From assembly GCA_903846015.1 (NCBI GenBank), contig CAIMZS010000300.1:1-64000 (forward strand): DNA of 64,000 nucleotides. Direction: 5' to 3'. This DNA is from an uncultured Anaerolineae bacterium. GTDB taxonomy: Bacteria > Chloroflexota > Anaerolineae > Anaerolineales > Villigracilaceae. Within the stretch, counting starts at the first letter, position 1, and the number at the start of each line of letters is the position of its first letter. The translations under genes were made by a program, and so were the position numbers. Below the pieces are notes generated by a model. The model ran no database searches and had not been told where the DNA came from. It saw only the letters and a list, made by a program, of their open reading frames with translations. Positions 57,682 through 64,000 of the stretch are shown here, in pieces.

Positions 57682-59418
57682 ATGCTGACCGAACTCCGCA
57701 TTGAAAATTTTGCCATCATCGACAAACTCGAACTCGATCTCAAACCGGGGCTGGTTATTTTTACCGGTGAAACCGGCGCGGGTAAATCCATCATTATGGA
57801 CGCGCTCGAAATGCTGTTGGGCGGGCGTACCGACGCCACTGTTTTGCGCACCGATGCCGAGCGCGCCAGTGTGGAAGGTATCTTCAGACTTTCTGGCATT
57901 ACCCGGGATGCCGTCAACGAGATCCTGAAGCGCGAAGACCTGTTGGATGATGAAGCGTATATTACCCTGGCGCGCGAGGTACGCCGCGAAGGCCGCTCCA
58001 TCGCCCGAATCAATGGGCGCACGGTCAACGTGGCGCTCTTAAAAGAAATCGGCGCTTTTTTGGTGGATATTCATGGGCAGACTGAACATCTGTCGATTCT
58101 GGATGCGCGTACTCACCTGGGGCTGCTTGATCGTTTTGCGGATGTTGATACGCTGTTGGTCCCCTATCGCCAGGCCTATTCCGCGCTGCAGAGTATTCGC
58201 CGCGAGTTGGGCGAGCTGCGCAGCGCCCAGGCTGATTCGGCGCGGCGGATTGAGATGCTCACCTTTCAGGCTGAGGAGGTCGAATCCGCCAGGCTGAAAC
58301 CTGGCGAAGATGAAGAGCTCCGCCTGGAGCGTGATCGCCTGGCTAATTCCGAATCGCTGGCTGCCAGCGCCCAGGAAGCTTTGCAGTTGTTGGATGAGGG
58401 CACCCCTGAAATACCGGCAGTCACAGACCAATTGGGGCAGGCCGTTGCAGCGCTTGCAATGCTGGCTCGCGTTGATTCGGCCAGAACAGAACTTTCCCTG
58501 CGTGCTGAAGCGCTGTTGGAAAATATCTCCGATATTTCGCATGAACTGCGTGATTACCTGGAGCGGATCGAATACAACCCTCGCCGGTTGGAAGATGTCG
58601 AAGAACGTCTCGACATGATGCACCGTTTGATGCGCAAATACGGCGGCACGATTGAATCGGTAATGGCCTTTGGCGTAAAAGCTCGCCGCGATCTGGAGAC
58701 CATCACCAATGCTTCTGAAAAGATTGCCGGGCTGGAAACCCAAGAAGCAGACCTGCTCAAGCAATTGTCTGAGCGCGGCCTCAAGCTCTCCGAAAAGCGC
58801 AAGAAGATTGCCGATACACTCGCTAAAAATATCGAAAGCGAATTGGATGATCTAAAAATGGCCTCCGCGCGTTTCGGCGTGGATTTCCAGACCAGGGCCG
58901 ACGGTGCCGGGCTGCCGTTGAGCAAGGACAACCGGGTCGCTTTTGATGCCAGTGGTTTTGATAGGGTCGAATTTCTGGTGGCGCCCAACCCGGGCGAGGG
59001 CTTGAAGCCACTCGCGCGCATCGCATCCGGAGGAGAAACCTCGCGCCTGATGTTGGCACTCAAAAACACACTGGCTCGCGCAGATCAGATCCCCAGCCTG
59101 GTTTTCGATGAGATCGATCAGGGCATTGGCGGGCGGGTGGGCGGGGTGGTCGGACAAAAGCTTTGGCACCTGGGGCGCGCTCACCAGGTATTATGTATCA
59201 CACACCTGCCACAGTTGGCTGCTTTTGGCGACCAACATTTCAGGGTGCAGAAACTGGTCAGCAATGGGCGCACCACTACGCTGGTGACTGCGATGGAAGG
59301 CGATGAGCGCCTGTTGGAACTTGCCCAAATGTTGGGCGAAGTGACCGAGGGTACGCTGCGCTCGGCGCATGAAATTTTACAATCCGCGCAAACAGTTGCC
59401 GCAAAAGGGAAAAAATAA
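57682..59418 (+). CDS. recN: DNA repair protein RecN
   Basis: 578 residues. 'MLTELRIENFAIIDKLELDL' start, Walker A 'FTGETGAGKSIIMDAL' (GETGAGKS 29-36), 'VDIHGQTEHLSILD', long coiled coil (about 160-370), then the signature 'LARIASGGETSRLMLALKN' and Walker B 'SLVFDEIDQGIGGRVG' with 'CITHLPQLAAFGD'. RecN is an SMC-like ATPase which helps double-strand-break repair. A terminator hairpin follows. Confidence 0.95.
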   Translation: MLTELRIENFAIIDKLELDLKPGLVIFTGETGAGKSIIMDALEMLLGGRTDATVLRTDAERASVEGIFRLSGITRDAVNEILKREDLLDDEAYITLAREVRREGRSIARINGRTVNVALLKEIGAFLVDIHGQTEHLSILDARTHLGLLDRFADVDTLLVPYRQAYSALQSIRRELGELRSAQADSARRIEMLTFQAEEVESARLKPGEDEELRLERDRLANSESLAASAQEALQLLDEGTPEIPAVTDQLGQAVAALAMLARVDSARTELSLRAEALLENISDISHELRDYLERIEYNPRRLEDVEERLDMMHRLMRKYGGTIESVMAFGVKARRDLETITNASEKIAGLETQEADLLKQLSERGLKLSEKRKKIADTLAKNIESELDDLKMASARFGVDFQTRADGAGLPLSKDNRVAFDASGFDRVEFLVAPNPGEGLKPLARIASGGETSRLMLALKNTLARADQIPSLVFDEIDQGIGGRVGGVVGQKLWHLGRAHQVLCITHLPQLAAFGDQHFRVQKLVSNGRTTTLVTAMEGDERLLELAQMLGEVTEGTLRSAHEILQSAQTVAAKGKK

Positions 59419-59450
59419 CCCAGGTTACAAGCGCAGGCTATCGACAGTTC

Positions 59451-59500
59451 AAACATGCCGAAAACGGAGGAAATAACTCTGCTTTCGGCATGTTTCATTT
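59451..59500 (+). terminator. Terminator after recN
   Basis: Thirteen-base arms AAACATGCCGAAA (59451-59463) and TTTCGGCATGTTT (59483-59495), followed by CATTT. The gap from here to 59762 is AT-rich at first and shows no gene or repeat I can support. Confidence 0.72.
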
Positions 59501-59762
59501 ATCCAACTCTATTAAAATTCTATATAAATCTACATTGACGTATTCTCAATTGAACGATAAATTTGTGCTTCGTGTTAAGTAACATCAATTGGATAAATTA
59601 TGCTGCGAAAATGACTGCAACCCGGTCTTGTCCGTGGAACGGTGGCGATTGGAATTCTGCTTATGATCGACGCTGAATCCGTTTATGAACAGGTTGCAGC
59701 AGTCCCTATCAATGAGCGCCTGGCGCTCAGCGATTAATGATCCATCCAGAAAAGGTAGATTA

Positions 59763-60398
59763 ATGGCCGAAAGACCGCGGGAAGATTGGTTATCGTTATC
59801 CGGTGTCGCCAGTATGCTCGGGGTGCACCCATCCACAGTGCGGTTGTGGTCGGATAAGGGTGTTTTCCCGGTGCACCGCACCTCTGGTGGGCACCGGCGT
59901 TATATGCGCGCTGAAGTTGAGCTGTGGATGCAGGCTTCCAGCCAGAAACATGTGATGGAACCTGCCAGCGCTATGCAAAGCGCAGTTGGAAAGATGCGCA
60001 TGCAGATTACAGAGGGGCGGCTGCAAGCCGAACCGTGGTATCAAAAACTGGATGAGAACGCCCGCTCGCAGTATCGGGCCAGCGGAATGAAGCTGGTGGG
60101 AGGCCTGATGAATTATCTTTCAGGCGATGCCACGGGTGCCTCTGCGGAAGCCTATGCGCTTGGCTATGACTACGCCCTGCGCGCCAGGCGCTATGGACTG
60201 GACAGCGTGGATGCAACCCAGGCGTTTTTATTTTTCCGCAGCAGCTTGCTTGAGGCACTGGTGAATGCCTACGAGGAAGCAAAGGTGCCGCCGGGGTTGG
60301 CCTGGAGCAATATGCTCAACCGTATTCATACTTTTACTGATCTGATTCTTATTGACCTGCTAAAGACCTACCAGGTATTTGATGAGGTACACCCATGA
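59763..60398 (+). CDS. MerR-like HTH regulator with RsbR-N-like sensor domain
   Basis: 211 residues from the ATG at 59763. An HTH of the MerR/excisionase type opens it: 'LSLSGVASMLGVHPSTVRLW' and 'GVFPVHRTSGGHRRYMRAEV'. The rest (about 85-205) is helical, 'GLMNYLSGDATGASAEAYAL', 'RSSLLEALVNAYEEAKVPPG', resembling the non-heme globin-like N-terminal domain of RsbR stressosome proteins. It may sense a small ligand or redox state. Its stop overlaps the start of a 48-residue membrane peptide gene (ATGA), and a larger membrane protein gene follows. Confidence 0.75.
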   Translation: MAERPREDWLSLSGVASMLGVHPSTVRLWSDKGVFPVHRTSGGHRRYMRAEVELWMQASSQKHVMEPASAMQSAVGKMRMQITEGRLQAEPWYQKLDENARSQYRASGMKLVGGLMNYLSGDATGASAEAYALGYDYALRARRYGLDSVDATQAFLFFRSSLLEALVNAYEEAKVPPGLAWSNMLNRIHTFTDLILIDLLKTYQVFDEVHP

Positions 60399-60541
60399 AT
60401 AAGAAAAGATCGCAGCGTTTCCACCCTTCAGTCCTTACCAAAAAACTGGTGCCTGTATTCATGGCGGTGATCCTGCTGGGGCTGTTGACCGTAATCGTCG
60501 TGACCGCAATGGCAGTTCTTAGCATCACCCCCGGCTTCTAG
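60395..60541 (+). CDS. 48-residue single-pass membrane peptide
   Basis: Starts on the stop codon of the HTH gene (ATGA at 60395-60398) and ends in TAG at 60539-60541. It reads 'MNKKRSQRFHPSVLTKKLVP', then the membrane helix 'VFMAVILLGLLTVIVVTAMA' and VLSITPGF. A positively charged N-terminus and one helix suggest an inner-face-positive anchor. Too small for most gene finders. The overlap with a regulator gene and the membrane protein 33 bp on suggest a small operon; the peptide may be a partner of either. Confidence 0.65.
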   Translation: MNKKRSQRFHPSVLTKKLVPVFMAVILLGLLTVIVVTAMAVLSITPGF

Positions 60542-60574
60542 CCCGCGAGTTTAATACCATCTTCAGGAGACCGT

Positions 60575-61261
60575 ATGAATTTCATCCCCTTGCTTTCCAC
60601 ACTGGTTAGTTTCGCATTTACTTACGCAGTTTTTCGCCGCTACCAGTTAAAGCGCGGCACCCATTTGCTTTTATGGGCTTTTGGGCTGCTGTTGTATGGC
60701 TTGGGGACACTCTCTGAGGTGATACTCGGGTTTGTGTTCAATGGGATGTTGATCAAATTATGGTATCTGACTGGCGCCATGCTGACTGCGGCATGGCTGG
60801 GTCAGGGAAGCATGTTCCTGTTGATCCGCAAAGGGAATTGGGCCCGGTATCTGGCATTTGGGTTGGCGGCACTCTCTGTTCTGGCGGTGGTGATGCTGGC
60901 GATTGCTCCGGTAGCGGCAGGCGCGCAAGCCAGTTACAACGTGGCGGGCACCATCTCTGAGCAGTATAAAGCCATCCTGACACGCAGCGGGCTGATCATC
61001 TTTCTGACAATTATCCTGAATATCTACGGCACACTCGGGTTGGTTGGCGGGGCGTTATACTCGGCCTTCCTTTTTTGGCGCAAACAGGTGCTGGCAAATC
61101 GCATGTTCGGCAATATCCTGATCGCGGCAGGGGCGCTTTCACCAGCGATGGCGGGGTCATTTGTGAAGGCTGGTATTGTGGATGCGCTGTATGTCAGCGA
61201 ATTAATAGGCGTGGTGTTAATGTTCATTGGTTTTATTCAGGCTACCAGCGGCAAAGATTAA
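60575..61261 (+). CDS. Seven-helix membrane protein of unknown function
   Basis: 228 residues, AGGAGACC ribosome-binding site. About seven membrane helices: 'NFIPLLSTLVSFAFTYAVF', 'LLLWAFGLLLYGLGTLSEVI', 'LWYLTGAMLTAAWLGQGSMF', 'YLAFGLAALSVLAVVMLAIA', 'GLIIFLTIILNIYGTLGLVG', 'MFGNILIAAGALSPAMAGSF', 'LYVSELIGVVLMFIGFIQ'. No transport or enzyme motif that I know. It belongs with the HTH gene and the 48-residue peptide upstream; the three might form a membrane sensing unit. Confidence 0.7.
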   Translation: MNFIPLLSTLVSFAFTYAVFRRYQLKRGTHLLLWAFGLLLYGLGTLSEVILGFVFNGMLIKLWYLTGAMLTAAWLGQGSMFLLIRKGNWARYLAFGLAALSVLAVVMLAIAPVAAGAQASYNVAGTISEQYKAILTRSGLIIFLTIILNIYGTLGLVGGALYSAFLFWRKQVLANRMFGNILIAAGALSPAMAGSFVKAGIVDALYVSELIGVVLMFIGFIQATSGKD

Positions 61262-61315
61262 ATCACCACGCGGGTCTCTTTTTATCATTCTCACTGTGAG
61301 TGATAAAATACATGC

Positions 61316-61813
61316 ATGAATAATATCCTGGAAACCCCGCTTGTAGGTAATACCCGCCGCAACCATGCCCTCGAACATGCCACCATCCATATCCTGAGTG
61401 AACGCTTTCCGCGCCGGGCAATGGCAGGCCATTCAAACCCGAGCGGTTTTTTTCTGCTCGGCGATCTGCCAACCGAACAGGTGCGTGAGGCAGTCACAGA
61501 GGCGCTCGCCCGTTTGCAAAACGGCGAAAGCCACCTGGCTATTCACGAAGGCTGTGGCACCAATTACGTTGTGACCGGCGGGTTGGCAGCCCTGTTTGCC
61601 TTTGTGGGCATGAGCGGCACCCGCAGCAACCGCGAGCGCGCTGAACGCATCCCAATGGTGATGCTGCTTTCAATACTGGCCTTCATATTTGGGCAGGCGC
61701 TTGGGCCGGCCTTACAAAAAAATATCACCACGCAGCCCGATCCGGGCCGCATGGCACTGGTGGATGTATACCCTGTGGCAAACAATGTGCATCGGGTGGT
61801 AACCAGCAACTGA
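61316..61813 (+). CDS. Conserved protein of unknown function (DUF6391-like)
   Basis: 165 residues. 'NTRRNHALEHATIHILSERF' with HALEHAT near the N-terminus, 'AGHSNPSGFFLLGDLPTEQV', 'ALARLQNGESHLAIHEGCGTN', named in part, and one or two membrane helices ('VTGGLAALFAFVGM', 'IPMVMLLSILAFIFGQALGP'). I recall this pattern from a family of uncharacterised proteins in Cyanobacteria and Chloroflexota (DUF6391), but I am not sure of the number. The paired His/Glu of HALEHAT could bind metal. It is 13 bp before holA. Confidence 0.65.
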   Translation: MNNILETPLVGNTRRNHALEHATIHILSERFPRRAMAGHSNPSGFFLLGDLPTEQVREAVTEALARLQNGESHLAIHEGCGTNYVVTGGLAALFAFVGMSGTRSNRERAERIPMVMLLSILAFIFGQALGPALQKNITTQPDPGRMALVDVYPVANNVHRVVTSN

Positions 61814-61826
61814 GCTTCCATTCTCG

Positions 61827-62816
61827 ATGTCAGACGTTCATATTACCTATTTCCTGGGCAGCGATGATCTGGCCATCCGCAAAGCAGCGGATAAGCTGGC
61901 GGCTGCAATGTTTAACGATCCCACAGCAGCCGGGATGAATACCTCACGTCTGGATGCGCGCACCGTTGGCGAAAATGACCTGGCGAATGCCATCGGCGCA
62001 ATGCCATTCCTGGCTTCACAGCGGTTGGTGGTGCTGGAATATGTTTCTAAAAAATATACCGGTCTGGATGGGCATAAGAAATTCCTGGCCTTTCTGGAAA
62101 CGGTACCCCCATCTACACGCCTGGTGCTGATCGATATTGAAGAGATCAAAGATAAGGAAGTCGCGAACCACTGGTTGGTGAAATGGACAGGGAAGAATGC
62201 TGGCAAGGCAGAATATAAGGCCTTGATGATGCCGAACCAGAAGGCGATGCCTGGCTGGATCGTGGCGGAGGCCAAACATCAGGGTGGAACAATAGCGCCG
62301 CCAGCAGCGCTGCGCCTGGCAGAAATGACCGGCGAAAATACCCGTCAGGCGGCACAGGAGATCACCAAGCTGCTGACTTATGTCAATTACGCGCATGCTA
62401 TTGATATTGAGGATGTGGAAGCGGTCAGCATCCTGACCGCCAGCGTGGATGTTTTTGAACTGGTGGACGCCATGGGAAAACAGGATGGCAAAACCGCTCA
62501 AAAGCTCTTCCACCTGCTGATGGAAGAAAAGGATGCTTTTGAAATCTTTGGGCTGGTGGTGCGCCAGTTCCGGCTGCTGACCCTGGCGCGCGATGTAATG
62601 GATGACGGCGGGACATTAGCGGAAGTGACCGATGTGCTGGGCGTTCATCCTTATGTGGCCCAAAAGTCATTCGATCAGGCGCGCGCCTTCACTATGAGCA
62701 CACTGGATGCCATCTATCATCGCCTGTTAGCGATGGACGAGGCCGCCAAGACTGGCGGCATGCCGTTGGATGCCTCGCTGGATATGTTGATCACGGAATT
62801 GGCTGGCAAGCGTTAA
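61827..62816 (+). CDS. holA: DNA polymerase III subunit delta
   Basis: 329 residues. 'VHITYFLGSDDLAIRKAADK' start, 'AIGAMPFLASQRLVVLEYVS', 'GGTIAPPAALRLAEMTGENT', 'AAQEITKLLTY', 'VFELVDAMGKQDGKTAQKLF' and 'IFGLVVRQFRLLTLARDV' follow the HolA order from the ATPase-like domain to the collar domain. Delta opens the sliding clamp within the clamp loader. It lacks a functional ATP site, as usual for delta. Confidence 0.9.
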   Translation: MSDVHITYFLGSDDLAIRKAADKLAAAMFNDPTAAGMNTSRLDARTVGENDLANAIGAMPFLASQRLVVLEYVSKKYTGLDGHKKFLAFLETVPPSTRLVLIDIEEIKDKEVANHWLVKWTGKNAGKAEYKALMMPNQKAMPGWIVAEAKHQGGTIAPPAALRLAEMTGENTRQAAQEITKLLTYVNYAHAIDIEDVEAVSILTASVDVFELVDAMGKQDGKTAQKLFHLLMEEKDAFEIFGLVVRQFRLLTLARDVMDDGGTLAEVTDVLGVHPYVAQKSFDQARAFTMSTLDAIYHRLLAMDEAAKTGGMPLDASLDMLITELAGKR

Positions 62817-62827
62817 GGCAGCGCAAG

Positions 62828-63124
62828 TTACTCTACGAATACGCCGCCTGATTCAACCTTTTTCTCCAGCAGTTTGCGTTTGGCGTCAAATTTCAACCCG
62901 ACTTCAATCTGTTGGTAACACAGGTTTTTTCCGTCACCCATTAAGACCTTGCGGCAGTAGAACCGATCGCCGCCTTCCTCATATTCCACACTCAGGTCAT
63001 TATCCACATCCACCCGGCCTTCGACCAGCTCCCCACAGCGCAGGCATTTAACATTGAATACATAGTATTCCTTCTTGCCAGAGCGAGCCTTGCTGCCGCC
63101 AAATAATTTTTGAAAAAAGCCCAT
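62828..63124 (-). CDS. Small protein with zinc-ribbon-like cysteines
   Basis: 98 residues. 'MGFFQKLFGGSKARSGKKEY' then 'YVFNVKCLRCGELVEGRVDV' gives C-x2-C, and Cys57 and Cys69 follow in 'RFYCRKVLMGDGKNLCYQQI', so a zinc ribbon is possible. The ending is 'KRKLLEKKVESGGVFVE'. Nothing tells its role. It converges with holA, 11 bp apart. Confidence 0.65.
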   Translation of the reverse strand: MGFFQKLFGGSKARSGKKEYYVFNVKCLRCGELVEGRVDVDNDLSVEYEEGGDRFYCRKVLMGDGKNLCYQQIEVGLKFDAKRKLLEKKVESGGVFVE

Positions 63125-63134
63125 CCCGACTCCC

Positions 63135-63180
63135 GTGGTATTAGGTGGTATTAGTAGGTGGTATTAGTAGGTGGTATTAG
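63135..63180 (+). repeat. Short tandem repeat GTGGTATTAG(TAG)
   Basis: Four copies of GTGGTATTAG at 63135, 63145, 63158 and 63171; the middle two have an added TAG, making a 13-bp unit. They stand in the gap between two minus-strand genes, just before the start of the zinc-ribbon gene. No similarity to the other repeats. Confidence 0.9.
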
Positions 63181-63268
63181 ATTGAAGGCCATAATAAAAA
63201 GCGCAGGGGTTCTGGCTGCCATTATGGTACCCGGTTTTGCACTGGCATTGAAACTGGCAGCCTGTTGC

Positions 63269-64000
63269 TTAGCCCTGCAGGATCGCGTCAATTGCGTCCA
63301 ACTCTTCTTGCGAGAATGAAAGGTTGTTCAGCGCATCCAGGTTGTCGTCCAACTGTGTCACGCTGCTCGCGCCAATCAGCGCCGAAGTGACCTGAGATTT
63401 GCGCAGTACCCAGGCAATGGCCATCTGGGATAGTTTTTGGCCGCGTTTTTGCGCCATATCATTTAATAAGTGGATTCGGCTGAGATTGCCCTCAACCTCG
63501 GCGGGTGTCAGCCAGACGCGTTCAGTTTTGGTGGCGCGCGCGCCGGCAGGGATACCGTTCAGATAACGCCCGGTCAACTGGCCCTGAGCCAGAGGAGAAA
63601 ACACGATCGCGCCGATGCCTTCCTGGTCCAGCACATCCAACAAGCCATCCTCGACCCAGCGATCGAACATATTATAGGAAGGCTGGTGGATCAGGCAGGG
63701 TGTGCCCATCTGACGTAGGATCTGAGCCGCCTCCTGGGTTTGTTCTGGAGAATAGGAAGAGATCCCAACGTAGAGCGCTTTTCCCTGGCGTACGGCGGTA
63801 TCCAGCGCAGACATGGTTTCTTCCATCGGCGTCTCAGGATCGGGGCGGTGGCTGTAAAAAATATCGACGTATTCGAGCCCCATGCGTTTGAGCGATTGGT
63901 CAAGGCTGGCCAACATGTATTTGCGAGAACCCCATTCACCGTACGGCCCGGGCCACATATCGTAACCGGCTTTGGTTGAGATGATCAGTTCATCACGATA
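63269..64000 (-). CDS. Aldo/keto reductase, L-glyceraldehyde-3-phosphate reductase (YghZ) type, N-terminus cut
   Basis: 244 visible residues; the frame runs through the window end (the ATG at 63958 is internal). Reading from the edge: 'YRDELIISTKAGYDMWPGPY', 'GEWGSRKYMLASLDQSLKRM', 'GLEYVDIFYSHRPDPETPME', 'FSPLAQGQLTGRYL' and 'SALIGASSVTQLDDNL' match the YghZ/Gpr group very well, with the active-site Lys in STKAG and His in YSHR. It reduces aldehydes with NADPH. The beginning, including the active Asp and Tyr, is outside the window. Confidence 0.88.
   Translation of the reverse strand, partial: YRDELIISTKAGYDMWPGPYGEWGSRKYMLASLDQSLKRMGLEYVDIFYSHRPDPETPMEETMSALDTAVRQGKALYVGISSYSPEQTQEAAQILRQMGTPCLIHQPSYNMFDRWVEDGLLDVLDQEGIGAIVFSPLAQGQLTGRYLNGIPAGARATKTERVWLTPAEVEGNLSRIHLLNDMAQKRGQKLSQMAIAWVLRKSQVTSALIGASSVTQLDDNLDALNNLSFSQEELDAIDAILQG

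Overview
The window looks like a chromosomal segment of a member of the Chloroflexota, most likely class Anaerolineae. This is inferred from gene content, not from a marker phylogeny: a PBP1A-like protein with a long post-transpeptidase tail, a DUF5667 protein beside an ECF sigma factor, LysM/CAP and Thr-Pro-rich secreted proteins, a membrane-associated Cas4-like nuclease, and separate RecN, HolA, NadK and RsmI genes. GC content looks moderate. There is no phage, plasmid, IS transposase or CRISPR array.

Layout. 1-8.0 kb: surface-glycan cluster with a degraded PseB-type dehydratase, an RmlD-like reductase, a NeuB-type synthase, an SpsF-like nucleotidyltransferase and four glycosyltransferases. 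The 3' end of the reductase gene carries six DnaA-box-like nonamers in helical phase. 8.2-13.3 kb: single-domain response regulator, AIM24 protein, two cytochromes b561, a TetR regulator, and a divergent monooxygenase plus Fe-alcohol dehydrogenase pair. 13.5-23.4 kb: nucleotidyltransferase remnant between repeats, a PBP1A-like protein that has lost its catalytic motifs, an acyl-CoA synthetase, RsmI, a sugar-phosphate isomerase, a membrane glycosyltransferase and a beta-propeller lipoprotein. 23.7-23.9 kb: two tRNA-Ser genes. 24-32.5 kb: two ECF sigma modules with their partners, a LuxR-type regulator and a receiver-like protein. 32.6-45.4 kb: histidine kinase and regulator followed by a copper/oxidase locus (Tat-exported multicopper oxidase, 4-TM protein, SCO1-like copper chaperone, receiver-like protein, two large exported proteins). 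45.8-53.3 kb: second kinase with a regulator lacking its DNA-binding domain, a CAP/LysM protein, a phosphatase, and an ECF sigma factor with a 992-residue membrane sensor. 53.5-64 kb: Crp-type regulator, MBL hydrolase, split Cas4-like nuclease, then mostly housekeeping genes (nadK, recN, holA), a small HTH/membrane operon and an aldo/keto reductase cut by the window edge.

Three things stand out at DNA level. A family of short GC-rich repeats built on 'gatagt(g/c)cc(g)gttc' lies between and sometimes inside genes at a dozen or more sites. A leader of about 135 bp occurs twice around the copper locus, each copy placing a start codon at the top of a strong hairpin. Several genes survive as remnants (PseB-like, nucleotidyltransferase, thioredoxin, receiver-like), often beside the repeats. 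The most unusual proteins are the motif-less PBP, the membrane nuclease divided over two coupled genes, and the C-terminal module shared by two exported proteins of the copper locus.
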